From positions 1-64,000 of the forward strand of contig CALVWV010000011.1 in NCBI GenBank assembly GCA_944368065.1: 64,000 bases of DNA, in the 5' to 3' direction. Position numbers and translations under genes: made by a program. Positions within the stretch are counted from its first letter, which is position 1. Each line of letters opens with the position of its first letter. Source of the DNA: an uncultured Clostridia bacterium (GTDB lineage Bacteria; Bacillota; Clostridia; Christensenellales; Borkfalkiaceae). Shown here in pieces: positions 56,346-64,000 of this stretch. The notes under the pieces were generated by a model. The model searched no databases and was not told where the DNA came from. It saw only the letters and a list, made by a program, of their open reading frames with translations.

Positions 56346-56389
56346 AAGGCGGCGCATATGCCGCTTTTTTTGCGCATATGCGCCGCCTT
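56346..56389. repeat. Inverted repeat in the trmR-trhP gap
   Basis: Arms AAGGCGGCGCATATG and CATATGCGCCGCCTT pair perfectly over 15 bp with a 14-base loop. It nearly fills the 67-bp gap between trmR and trhP. The GCGCATATG core resembles the short repeat family. It may reduce readthrough or stabilise mRNA. Confidence 0.5.
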
Positions 56390-56398
56390 TTGAATTTT

Positions 56399-57067
56399 TC
56401 AGTCTGTATTTTTTACGCTTAAAGCTATGCCGTCGCCCACCCTTATAACGCAGGTTATAAGCTCCTTGTCTTCGGATACGGCGGTGAGATATTCTTCTAT
56501 GTGCCTTGCCAGCATTCTGCGCTTTTTGGGCACTTCGGCTTCGCCGCTCGCCCAGCCGTACAACAGCACGTCGTCCGCGACGAGCACGCCGCCGCGCACA
56601 AGAAGTTCTTTTAATCGGGGCAGATATTTTATATACTGCACTTTGGCGCAGTCCATAAATATGAAACCGAATTTTTTATCCAGTTTTTCAATTACTTCGC
56701 CCGCGTCGCCGCATATCGCGTTTACCCTTTTTGAAACGCCGCATTTTTCAAAATTTTTGAGCGCTTCGGCATAAAAGTTTTCGTCCCGCTCGACTGTGGT
56801 TATTTTGGCGTTCGGGCAGGCGCACGCCATGGCGATTGCCGTAGTGCCCACCGCCGTGCCGAGCTCTAAAATGTTCTCCGCGCCCGAAGCCGCCGCCTGT
56901 GCCATTACGAAAGCGAGCGTTTCGTCGCCCGCGACGGGTATTTCGCGCGCAAAAGCCGACTTCCTTACCTCTTCGAGCGCCGAAGGTATGTGCGGCACGT
57001 TGAAGCGCGCTATGCCCTTTGAGCCCGTTTCAGACGTGTCCCTGTGCGCGTAAGAAAAATCTTCCAT
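56399..57067 (-). CDS. trmR: tRNA 5-hydroxyuridine methyltransferase TrmR
   Basis: A 222-residue class I SAM O-methyltransferase. The SAM motif is ILELGTAVGTTAIAMACA (about 65-82), the acidic ribose-binding loop TTVERDENFYAEALKNFEK, and the metal/substrate part FIFMDCAKVQYIKYLP then VLVADDVLLYGW. It resembles YrrM of B. subtilis, which methylates 5-hydroxyuridine to 5-methoxyuridine in tRNA. The adjacent hydroxylase gene (trhP) supports this over a catechol methyltransferase role. AAGGAT-like sequence lies before the ATG. Confidence 0.85.
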   Translation of the reverse strand: MEDFSYAHRDTSETGSKGIARFNVPHIPSALEEVRKSAFAREIPVAGDETLAFVMAQAAASGAENILELGTAVGTTAIAMACACPNAKITTVERDENFYAEALKNFEKCGVSKRVNAICGDAGEVIEKLDKKFGFIFMDCAKVQYIKYLPRLKELLVRGGVLVADDVLLYGWASGEAEVPKKRRMLARHIEEYLTAVSEDKELITCVIRVGDGIALSVKNTD

Positions 57068-57107
57068 AAAAATTTATCCTGCCAAAATCAGAGTCCGACC
57101 AAAACAA

Positions 57108-59363
57108 TCAGAGTTCGACCACAACGGGAACTATCATGGGCGACTGCTTCGTCTTTTTATACAGATAATTTTTAAGCGTGCGCTTTATGGCGCGCTTGAG
57201 CTCGTCCACGCTGCCTATCGAAAGGTCGTAGCCTTCAATTGCGTTCTTTATGACTTCGCGCACCTCGGTTATATAATCCTTGTGGAAACCGAAGATAAAT
57301 CCGCGGCTGTTTATCGCTGGCTCGCCTATGACTTCGCCGCCCGATACCACGACGGATACTATGAAAAGTCCGTCCGCCGCAAGCTGACGCCTGTCCTGCA
57401 TTACCGTCGAAGCCTTCTCGTCCTCGATGCCCTCGCCGTCTATGAGGCGGGAACCCGCGGGCACGTTGTCGCCGCGGCGCATGGCTTTGGATGTGAGCAT
57501 CACGCAGTTGCCTATATCGGGAAGGAAGATGTTGCTCTCCTTCATTCCGAGTTCGGCGGCAAGTTCAGCGTGCTCCTTTAAGTGGCGGTACTCACCGTGC
57601 ACGGGAATAAAGAACTTGGGTTTTAACAGCCTGTGCATTATTTTATGCTCTTCACGGCAGGCGTGACCTGAAACGTGAATGTTTTCAAGGCTTTTATAAA
57701 CTACGTTTGCGCCCTTTCTGTAAAGGTTGTTTATAACGCGGTATATATCCCTTTCGTTGCCGGGTATGGGCGACGCGGATATGATTATCGTATCGTTTTC
57801 GCCTACCGTTACGGCGGGATTTTCGCCGTTTGCCATTCTTGTGAGCGCGCTCATCGGCTCGCCCTGGCTGCCCGTCGAAACTATGACGAGCTCCTTATCT
57901 GCGAGCTTTTTGGTCTTGGACACATCTACGAGAACGCCATCGGGAATGTTCAGTTCGCCTATGTTTTCCGCCGCGTCTACGACGTTGAGCATGCTCCTGC
58001 CCGAAAGCGCGACCTTTCTGCCGTACTTTACAGCGAGGTCTATTATCTGCTGCAGCCTGTGCACGTTGGAAGCGAATGTGGCGATTATAAGCCTGCGCGC
58101 GCGGTTTTCATTGAAAAGCCTGTCCAGCGTGCTGCCTACGGTCTTTTCGCTCATCGTGTAGCCGGGGCGCTCTATGTTGGTGCTTTCGCCGAGGTATAAA
58201 AGCACGCCCTTTTCGCCGATGTCGGCTATGGTCTTAAGGTCTATGGGTTCGCCCGCAACGGGGGTCAGGTCTATTTTGAAGTCGCCGCTGTGGAATATAA
58301 GCCCCTGGGGCGTATCTATGGCGAGCGCCAGCGCGCCTGCTATTGAATGGTTTACGTTTACAAACTGAACGCTGAAGCAGCCGAGCTTTATTCTGTCGCC
58401 GGGGGAAACTATAATTTCCTCCGCGTCGTCTATGCGGTGCTCCCTGAGCTTGTTGTCCACGAGCGCAAGCGTAAGTTTTGTGCCTATCACGGGCGCTTTG
58501 ATTTCCCTCAAAAAGTAGGGCACGCCGCCGATGTGGTCCTCGTGACCGTGAGTTAAAAGAAGTCCCCTTACTTTGGACTTGTTCGCCACGAGGTAAGATA
58601 TGTCGGGCGCGACGAGGTCTATGCCGGGGAGCTCCTCCGAAGGAAAGATTATGCCCGCGTCGATTATTATTATGTCGTCGCCGTACTCTATGGCGGTCAT
58701 GTTTTTGCCTATTTCGCCGACGCCGCCGAGGAATATTATTTTAACCTGCTTTTCCTTTTTCAAGCGGACTCTGCGCTCGGGTTTTTCCTCTTCCGCCGCT
58801 TCCTGACGGTCTTTTGCCTTAAGGCGCATTTTTTTGCCCGTCTTTTTTTCCTGAACGGGCACAGGTTCGGCTTCGCGCGCTTCCTGATTTTCAGGCTCCG
58901 CAGAACGCTTTTTAAGCTTTAAGCCGCGCTTTTTAGGCTTGGTATTTTCCTGCGTGGTTGCAGTTTCAGCCGAAGCGGAAGCCGCGGCGGATTCTTCAGA
59001 CTTCCTTAATCTGCGTGAGCGCTTTGAGCCGCGCTCCGAAGAATTTGTTTCGCGGGATTGCGTTTTTTCGGGTCGGGCATTTTCAGCGGCATTTTCCTGA
59101 AACTTTTCAGACTGCCCTTTGATTTCAGCAGTTTTTTCAGCGGAATTTGCGGGAGTGAATTTTGTACCCTCGCCGCCCGAAACGTTGGCAGGCGCTGCGT
59201 TCGCGCCCGTCTGCGGCTTTTCTTCTTTGATGTCTGCGGCATTGCCCAGATACAAAAAATGAGAAAATCCGCCCGAACTGCCCATAGGAGTGCCTTCCGA
59301 AGGCTTGCCCACCCTCCCGATGCGCAGTCTTTTTGTTGATTTTGTCTTGTTATCGTTTTCCAA
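57108..59363 (-). CDS. rnj: Ribonuclease J with long basic N-terminal extension
   Basis: A 751-residue metallo-beta-lactamase/beta-CASP RNase. The catalytic core starts at about residue 206 (VKIIFLGGVGEIGKNM) and has THGHEDHIGG (about 267), HSGDFKID and the beta-CASP GNERDIYRV and HVSGHACREEH. The SDSTN motif reads GESTN. Residues 1-205 are an unusual, disordered extension rich in Lys, Arg, Glu, Ser and Ala, with no known fold. The start is TTG with GGGGAGAG 7 bases upstream. It is first in the operon with trmR. Confidence 0.95.
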   Translation of the reverse strand: MENDNKTKSTKRLRIGRVGKPSEGTPMGSSGGFSHFLYLGNAADIKEEKPQTGANAAPANVSGGEGTKFTPANSAEKTAEIKGQSEKFQENAAENARPEKTQSRETNSSERGSKRSRRLRKSEESAAASASAETATTQENTKPKKRGLKLKKRSAEPENQEAREAEPVPVQEKKTGKKMRLKAKDRQEAAEEEKPERRVRLKKEKQVKIIFLGGVGEIGKNMTAIEYGDDIIIIDAGIIFPSEELPGIDLVAPDISYLVANKSKVRGLLLTHGHEDHIGGVPYFLREIKAPVIGTKLTLALVDNKLREHRIDDAEEIIVSPGDRIKLGCFSVQFVNVNHSIAGALALAIDTPQGLIFHSGDFKIDLTPVAGEPIDLKTIADIGEKGVLLYLGESTNIERPGYTMSEKTVGSTLDRLFNENRARRLIIATFASNVHRLQQIIDLAVKYGRKVALSGRSMLNVVDAAENIGELNIPDGVLVDVSKTKKLADKELVIVSTGSQGEPMSALTRMANGENPAVTVGENDTIIISASPIPGNERDIYRVINNLYRKGANVVYKSLENIHVSGHACREEHKIMHRLLKPKFFIPVHGEYRHLKEHAELAAELGMKESNIFLPDIGNCVMLTSKAMRRGDNVPAGSRLIDGEGIEDEKASTVMQDRRQLAADGLFIVSVVVSGGEVIGEPAINSRGFIFGFHKDYITEVREVIKNAIEGYDLSIGSVDELKRAIKRTLKNYLYKKTKQSPMIVPVVVEL

Positions 59364-59931
59364 TCTTACTCTCCCCGACGCGCAGCATTCTGCGCGCCGA
59401 AATTAAAAATTGCCCCGCCGCGCGCCGCCTTGCGGCCGCATATCCGCGGGATATGTAATAATATAAAATGTTTGTTCTGCCGCGCTTGCAGCGCCGTTTC
59501 AGCGTTGATGGTTGCATTAAGCGCCGCGTATGGCATTGAGTACGCCCTTGAACAGCCTGTGCGCGCCGTCATATGCGCTTTTATGCGCCTTTATGCGCCG
59601 CACGTTTGCCGTAAACGACTGCTTACATTTTACGCGCAAAGGCCGCTCTGCTAAAAACCGCCAACAAGTTTAAGCGCAAAGGCCGCTTTGCTGAATGCCG
59701 CGGGTTACTTTACGCGTTGCGCGCAAAAAAGCTGAGGCAAATAATTTCAGATTTATTTTTTGCAGAGCGCAAAGAAAAAAAACTTATATTACAGTTATTG
59801 CCTCTCTCCGCCGCCGCAAAACTTTACGGGCGGACACAAAACAATCATTCAGTCGAAATATTTCAAATCAAAATATTTCGGGGGTTGATAAAAAAACATA
59901 TCAACCCCCTTCAGTAAAACTTATTTGAATT
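59364..59931. other. 568-bp gap between rnj and the acidic repeat protein
   Basis: No gene is visible. It contains GC-rich inverted repeats near 59380-59460, two direct repeats GCGCAAAGGCCGCTCTGCT and GCGCAAAGGCCGCTTTGCT (59636-59654 and 59676-59694), and a terminator for the repeat protein at 59880-59909. Several short plus-strand open frames have no protein-like features. Confidence 0.6.
59880..59909 (-). terminator. Terminator after the acidic repeat protein
   Basis: Arms GGGGGTTGATA and TATCAACCCCC pair over 11 bp around an A-rich loop, 22 bp after the stop. The flanks in the minus direction are CGAAATATTTTG, not a clear U-tract. Confidence 0.6.
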
Positions 59932-62900
59932 TTACTTGTTTTTGCTTACGTCCTTTACAAGGCCGTCTTCAATGAGTTCTTCCATGGTTTCGTAAGGATA
60001 CATAGCCGCGTAATCCCTTTCCTGAATGACGCGCTTTTCGCCGTTGCGCTTGGCGAGCATGTCGTCTATCAGGCGGATTGCCTTTTTAACGCCGAGAGGA
60101 CTCTTGATTTTTACCATCATGGGAGTGCCGTGCATCGACTTGTTATCCGATACGTCTACCTGGTGGTAAACAGATGTCTTGTAGTCGTTGGGGTCGAGGT
60201 TGAGGTACAGGCAAAGCGTCTTGCCCCTTATCTTGAGTTTGGCAATCGTCTCCCTGCCCTTGTTGAAGCGCTCTGCGCCCCATGCTACAGAGGAGTTAAC
60301 CTTTCTGTATGCGAGCATGGCGTTCTTTATCTGGCCATAGTAGCGCTTTACGTCGTCGCTGCTCTGGATTATCCTTGCTATGAAGCTGCGGTTGTACTTC
60401 ATCATGTTTGCGAAGTCAACGCCGCCGTTGCTTATTCCGGGTATGCCGTCGGGCTCAGCCTCGCCTTCCACCGTCTGTTCGTCGACGTCGTCGAAGATGT
60501 TTTCTATGACTTCGTCAACGGGCTCGTCGGAAACCGCGCTTTCATCGACTATGTCGCTCACCGTAACGAGAGGTTCTTCTTCCTCTTCCGCTTCTTCAAG
60601 CTCTTCGGTCTTTGCTTCTGCGGGTTCTTCTTCAGGCTCTTTTGCGGGTTCTTCCGCCTCTTCGGCGGGCTCTTCTGCCTCTTCAGTTGCGGCTTCAGAC
60701 TCTTTGGCCTCTTCAGCGGGCTCTTCTGCTTTTTCTTCGGCAACTTCTTCGGCTTTTTCTTCAGGCTCTTCTTCGGCCTCGGCGACGGGCTCTTCCTCGT
60801 CAGACTTCAGCGCCGCGGCGGTCGTTATTATCGCGCCGCCCGCTATCATTGCCTTTATCTGGTCGAGCTGCCTGTTTATGTCGGCTATCTCGTCCTTGAT
60901 TTCCGAAAGGTCTGCAGGCTCCCCGGCGGGCTGTTCGTCTGCCGAACGCGCCATGAGTTCGTCTATGCGCGAGGTGAGCTCTGCAACTTCGCCCTTGAGG
61001 TCCTGAACGGCGGGGTCGTGCTTTATCTCTTCAAGCGACGCCTTTATCTCGTCGAATTCAGCCTGAACGTCGTCTTCGCCCTCAAGTTCTTCACCCTCGG
61101 CAACTTCTTCGGGTGCGAACAGTTCGTCTATGCGTGCGGTGAGCTCCGCAACTTCGCCCTTAAGATCCTGTATTGCAGGGTCGTGCTTTATCTCTTCGAG
61201 CGATGCCTTTATGTTCTCGAGTTCGGCCTTTACTTCATCCTCGGCTTCCTCGCTTTCCTCTGCCTCTTCGCCTTCCGCTTCGAGTTCTTCGTCGGGAGTG
61301 AGAAGTTCTTCTATTTTTGCGGTAAGTTCGTCAATCTTGCGGTTGATTTCGCCTATCTCTTCGGCAGATACTGCACGCTCGGCTTCCTCGGCGGCTTCTT
61401 CCACTTCGGGAGTGAGAAGCTCGTCTATTCTGGAGGTAAGCTCGTCAATCTTACGGTTGATTTCGCCTATCTCTTCGGCGGAAACTGCGGGAGCGGTCTC
61501 CGCGGCAACTTCTTCAGCAGATTCTTCTGCGCTTTCTTCCGCTTTCTCTTCGGAAGCCATGAGCTCCTCGATTTTTGCGGTAAGCGAATCCACCTTGTCT
61601 TTGAGTTCCGCGACGGAGGAATCGGCTCTCATTTCGTCAAGCGCCGTCTTTATGTTTTCGAGCTCGGCCTTTACTTCGTCCTCGGCTTCCTCGCTTTCCT
61701 CTGCCTCTTCGCCTTCCGCTTCGAGATCTTCGTCGGGAGTGAGCAGCTCTTCTATTTTTGCGGTAAGCTCGTCAATCTTGCGGTTGATTTCGCCTATATC
61801 TTCGGCAGATACTGCGGGAGCGGCCTCTGCGGCAACTTCTTCAGCAGTCTCTTCGTTCGTTTCTTCCGCAACCTCGTCGGCGGCTTCGGCGGCTTCGCTT
61901 GCTGCCTTTGCTTCGTCGAGCGCGGCGCGCATGCCTTCAAGCTCCCTCTTCATTGCGGCGAGCTTGTCGTCCATGCCCTCGAGCATGGCATTGGTGGACG
62001 CCGTAACCTTCCAGGAGATGCTTTCGGTAATCTTCTGAAGGCCTTCGTCGTCTATAACTATATCGTAGTCGTTCTCTTCGTTCTCGTTTTCGGAAACGGG
62101 CTCTGCGGCAACCGTTTCGGCGCTTTCAGCGGTTACGTTACTGTGAGCGAGCTTCTCGCATACGCCGTTTACGATAGCGTCGTAATCGACTTCGGTGGCG
62201 GGTATGGATGCGAGCACTGCAGAGGCAACCTTATCGGCAATATCGTCTGCGTCTATTTCAGGCAGGTAGTTGGAAATAGCCGCGGCAGTCTTGTCTGCGA
62301 TGGATTCTTCGTTCACGCCGTTTGCGGCAAGCTTTTCGGAAACAAGCTGCGCAATCTCGTCGGAGTTCATGTTCTCCGTCTCTTCGGCGGTGGCGTCTGC
62401 TGCGGCTGCTTCGCCGGCCGCGCTCTTTTCCGCAATCTTTTCGATTATGCGGTCGTAGTCGAGGCTGTCTACAACGGCTTCGGCGAGCGAACGGCAACCT
62501 TCGTCGTCCACTATGATATCGAAATCGTTGGGCGAAAGCGCTGCAACCTTGCGCGCAATTTCGTCTGCGAGGGCGTCGGTATCGGCAACGGCTACACTTT
62601 CTGCCGAGCTTGCTTCGGTTTCGGCATTTGCTTCAGCCTGCTCTTCTGCAGGAGCGGGCGCAAGTTTTTCTGCAAGGCGGCTGGCAAGTTCTTCGTAATC
62701 GACTTCCGCCGTCGCGTGTACTTCTATGGGATGAGCTTCGCCGTTTTCGCCCACAACAACCTGGGGAACGACTATCTGCTCTGCAACCTTGGACGCCACG
62801 TAATCGGGCGAGATGACTTCCTGAGGAGGGATGCAGTCCGCAACCTTCTTTGCAAGCTCGTCGTAGTCGAGCTCCGCGGTAGCGGTAAGACCCTTTTCGG

Positions 62901-63489
62901 CAAGCTTTTCGGCAAGGCGTTCGGCAAGCTCGTCGTAGTTTATGTAACTGTCGGGTATGGTGAGCTGTTCTTCGGCATCTTCCGAATCGGCTGCGGGAGC
63001 AACTTCGTCGTCGAAAGTAACTTCCTCTTCTTCGTCGGTTTCGTCCGCGACGAAGATATCGGAAACGGCCTCGGTAACCTTGGCGTAGTCGACGGCGCCG
63101 CTTTCAATCTTTTCGGCGAGTTTTTCTTCGCTCTCTTTAAGCTGCGCGCCGAACTTTTCTTCCAGCGAAGTTATCATGGAAGAAAGCTTTACGAAAACGT
63201 TTTCGCACTGGGCGGCGAGATAGCCCATCTCGCGCTTCAGGCCGGCGTTCTCGGCAGAGAGCTTTTCGAAAATCGAGCTGTTCTGCTTGCTTAAATACGC
63301 AGTCTCCTGAGTGAGCTTCTGCGCTGAGGCTTCGATAGCCGCCTCTTCGTTAGAGCGTGCGTTGCCTGCGGCGAGAAGCTGGTCGAGCTTAGCCGCAATT
63401 TCTGCCTGGCGCTGAAGGATTACGTCTGCCTTGGTGGCGTAAGTGCCCTGGGCGCCTCCCCCGTTTTTCTTGTTGAAGATACCTGCCAT
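59932..63489 (-). CDS. Very acidic repeat-built protein with conserved C-terminal domain
   Basis: A 1185-residue protein with four zones. (1) About 1-125: Gly-rich start, then coiled coil. (2) About 160-450: repeated helices of the form YDELAxxLAEKL or ADDIADKV. (3) About 520-880: Glu-rich coiled-coil modules, three beginning VSAE(D/E)IGEINRKIDEL and three with KAELENIK or KASLEEIK; then an Ala/Glu/Pro-rich stretch to about 985. (4) About 1027-1185: a compact domain, RSFIARIIQSSDDVKRYYGQ, FNKGRETIAKLKIRGKTLCL, YLNLDPNDY and a PYETMEELIEDGLV end. I recall similar C-terminal domains in Clostridia proteins but no function. No signal peptide or membrane segment is visible, so it is probably cytosolic. 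GAGG lies 8 bases before the ATG, and a promoter upstream is clear. Confidence 0.85.
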   Translation of the reverse strand: MAGIFNKKNGGGAQGTYATKADVILQRQAEIAAKLDQLLAAGNARSNEEAAIEASAQKLTQETAYLSKQNSSIFEKLSAENAGLKREMGYLAAQCENVFVKLSSMITSLEEKFGAQLKESEEKLAEKIESGAVDYAKVTEAVSDIFVADETDEEEEVTFDDEVAPAADSEDAEEQLTIPDSYINYDELAERLAEKLAEKGLTATAELDYDELAKKVADCIPPQEVISPDYVASKVAEQIVVPQVVVGENGEAHPIEVHATAEVDYEELASRLAEKLAPAPAEEQAEANAETEASSAESVAVADTDALADEIARKVAALSPNDFDIIVDDEGCRSLAEAVVDSLDYDRIIEKIAEKSAAGEAAAADATAEETENMNSDEIAQLVSEKLAANGVNEESIADKTAAAISNYLPEIDADDIADKVASAVLASIPATEVDYDAIVNGVCEKLAHSNVTAESAETVAAEPVSENENEENDYDIVIDDEGLQKITESISWKVTASTNAMLEGMDDKLAAMKRELEGMRAALDEAKAASEAAEAADEVAEETNEETAEEVAAEAAPAVSAEDIGEINRKIDELTAKIEELLTPDEDLEAEGEEAEESEEAEDEVKAELENIKTALDEMRADSSVAELKDKVDSLTAKIEELMASEEKAEESAEESAEEVAAETAPAVSAEEIGEINRKIDELTSRIDELLTPEVEEAAEEAERAVSAEEIGEINRKIDELTAKIEELLTPDEELEAEGEEAEESEEAEDEVKAELENIKASLEEIKHDPAIQDLKGEVAELTARIDELFAPEEVAEGEELEGEDDVQAEFDEIKASLEEIKHDPAVQDLKGEVAELTSRIDELMARSADEQPAGEPADLSEIKDEIADINRQLDQIKAMIAGGAIITTAAALKSDEEEPVAEAEEEPEEKAEEVAEEKAEEPAEEAKESEAATEEAEEPAEEAEEPAKEPEEEPAEAKTEELEEAEEEEEPLVTVSDIVDESAVSDEPVDEVIENIFDDVDEQTVEGEAEPDGIPGISNGGVDFANMMKYNRSFIARIIQSSDDVKRYYGQIKNAMLAYRKVNSSVAWGAERFNKGRETIAKLKIRGKTLCLYLNLDPNDYKTSVYHQVDVSDNKSMHGTPMMVKIKSPLGVKKAIRLIDDMLAKRNGEKRVIQERDYAAMYPYETMEELIEDGLVKDVSKNK

Positions 63490-63562
63490 AATTTGCACCT
63501 CTCTGAGCGGCGATGGTTGTTTTTACCATATATATAACGCCGCACGTTTTGCTTACAGAATA

Positions 63563-63591
63563 ATTCTACAACAAAAAATGATAATTGTAAA
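63563..63591 (-). promoter_or_regulatory. Promoter for the acidic repeat protein
   Basis: On the minus strand TTTACA (63586-63591) and TAGAAT (63563-63568) are 17 bases apart. The leader to the ATG would be about 65 bases. Confidence 0.75.
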
Positions 63592-63639
63592 TATAATTAT
63601 CAAAAATTTTTACCTTAAAGCACAAAAAATTTTTGTATT

Positions 63640-63665
63640 GACCGCAGAATATGCCGCGGGCAATC
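63640..63665 (+). repeat. Short intergenic repeat, copy 14
   Basis: GACCGCAGAATATGCCGCGG followed by GCAATC, in the repeat protein / serC gap. Confidence 0.5.
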
Positions 63666-63762
63666 AAAAAAAAGGGGCAAAACCTACCCGACTTTGCCAC
63701 GGAGCGGAAAGAAAGGTACAAACACTTTCGATAAAAATTTCACAATTTTTTTACCCGTAAGG

Positions 63763-63791
63763 TTGAAATTTTACATATTCTGTATTATAAT
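63763..63791 (+). promoter_or_regulatory. Promoter for serC
   Basis: TTGAAA (63763-63768) and TATAAT (63786-63791) with a 17-base spacer. Transcription would start near 63798 and leave a leader of about 115 bases. Confidence 0.8.
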
Positions 63792-63912
63792 ATCTGTATT
63801 ATACGGAAAAAACAGCCGCCGTCAGACCCATTTCAAGGCGCGCGCGGAAGCAATTTGTCCGCATAACGGCGCGCATCGGCTTTTCGTAAATAAACAAACG
63901 GGAGATTGGATT

Positions 63913-64000
63913 ATGAGAGTTTACAACTTTTCCGCAGGCCCTTCCACCCTGCCCCTCAACGTACTTGAACAGGCTCAGAAAGAATTTCTGGATTTTGCCG
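63913..64000 (+). CDS. serC: Phosphoserine aminotransferase, N-terminal fragment
   Basis: The first 29 codons are present; the gene runs past the right edge. The protein starts MRVYNFSAGPSTLPLNVLEQ, the typical SerC N-terminus with its PLP-phosphate-side SAGPSTLP. SerC makes phosphoserine from phosphohydroxypyruvate with glutamate as amino donor, in serine synthesis. GGGAGA lies 8 bases before the ATG and a clear promoter lies about 120 bp upstream. Confidence 0.93.
   Translation, partial: MRVYNFSAGPSTLPLNVLEQAQKEFLDFA

Larger units (their letters stand above)
63490..63912. other. Divergent promoter region, repeat protein / serC
   Basis: This 423-bp gap holds one promoter in each direction (63563-63591 minus, 63763-63791 plus) and one short repeat (63640-63665). 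A weak GGGGCAAA/TTTGCC hairpin lies at about 63674-63700. No gene is visible. Confidence 0.7.

Noticed and set aside
60130..63294. A 1054-codon plus-strand open frame opposite the acidic repeat protein
   Set aside because: Its residues are an antisense echo of GAA/GAG/GCC-rich codons; it is Phe-, Leu- and Gly-rich without domain sense and has no ribosome binding site. The minus-strand protein has good start, promoter and a conserved end.

Overview
The window reads as chromosomal DNA of an anaerobic Gram-positive Clostridia-type bacterium. The reasons are a full-length spoIIE (sporulation), a plsX-rnc-smc-ftsY cluster, RNase J, RqcP, rubrerythrin, the LL-diaminopimelate aminotransferase (dapL) route to lysine and cell wall precursors, a type III glutamine synthetase and a split, ferredoxin-containing glutamate synthase. 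Sigma-A type promoters and AGGAGG-type ribosome binding sites are common. Coding DNA is GC-rich and short intergenic regions are AT-rich and full of perfect hairpins. A Christensenellales-like gut lineage is my guess, not something the sequence proves. Nearly everything is housekeeping: I see no phage, transposase, CRISPR array, tRNA or rRNA.

Layout. 1-4.2 kb: rpoC start and rpoB on the minus strand, divergent from rqcP, ispDF, radA, a DUF1294 gene and rubrerythrin (4.6-8.9 kb). 9.2-20.7 kb: minus-strand genes for a sugar acetyltransferase, ftsY, smc, rnc, plsX, asnS, a VanW-family protein, a PHP phosphoesterase and recF. recF is divergent from dnaA, which is followed by mnmG and spoIIE (21.9-27.8 kb). 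28-32.6 kb: malQ, dapL, pyrG. 32.9-35.6 kb: an acyltransferase with a zinc ribbon, and a GltS-type transporter. 35.8-50.6 kb: dapF, then a nitrogen island holding the GXGXG, oxidoreductase, ferredoxin, FMN-synthase and amidotransferase pieces of glutamate synthase, with purA inside, a ClC transporter, an ammonium transporter fused to PII, and glutamine synthetase. 50.9-59.4 kb: a Y-family polymerase, a membrane protein, and an apparent operon rnj-trmR-trhP-ASCH-aroA. 59.9-63.5 kb: one very acidic, repeat-built protein of about 1185 residues, divergent from serC, which runs off the right edge.

How the genes fit together. Ammonium taken up by Amt-PII is fixed by the type III glutamine synthetase. 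Its glutamine is used by the split glutamate synthase, fed by the dedicated ferredoxin and FAD oxidoreductase. trmR and trhP together make methoxyuridine at the tRNA wobble position using prephenate, and aroA, which leads to chorismate and prephenate, sits in the same gene string. RNase J and RNase III handle RNA turnover.

The most interesting non-gene content is (i) an intergenic element of about 115-125 bp that occurs in two complete and two partial copies, with paired stems that differ in sequence but keep pairing, and (ii) a second, short intergenic repeat (core like CCGCATATATGCCGCGGCAATT) found in more than a dozen gaps. The most interesting proteins are the acidic repeat protein, RpoB with a roughly 90-residue acidic tail, RNase J with a roughly 205-residue basic extension, Amt-PII, and a tiny cysteine-rich or frameshifted gene after rubrerythrin.
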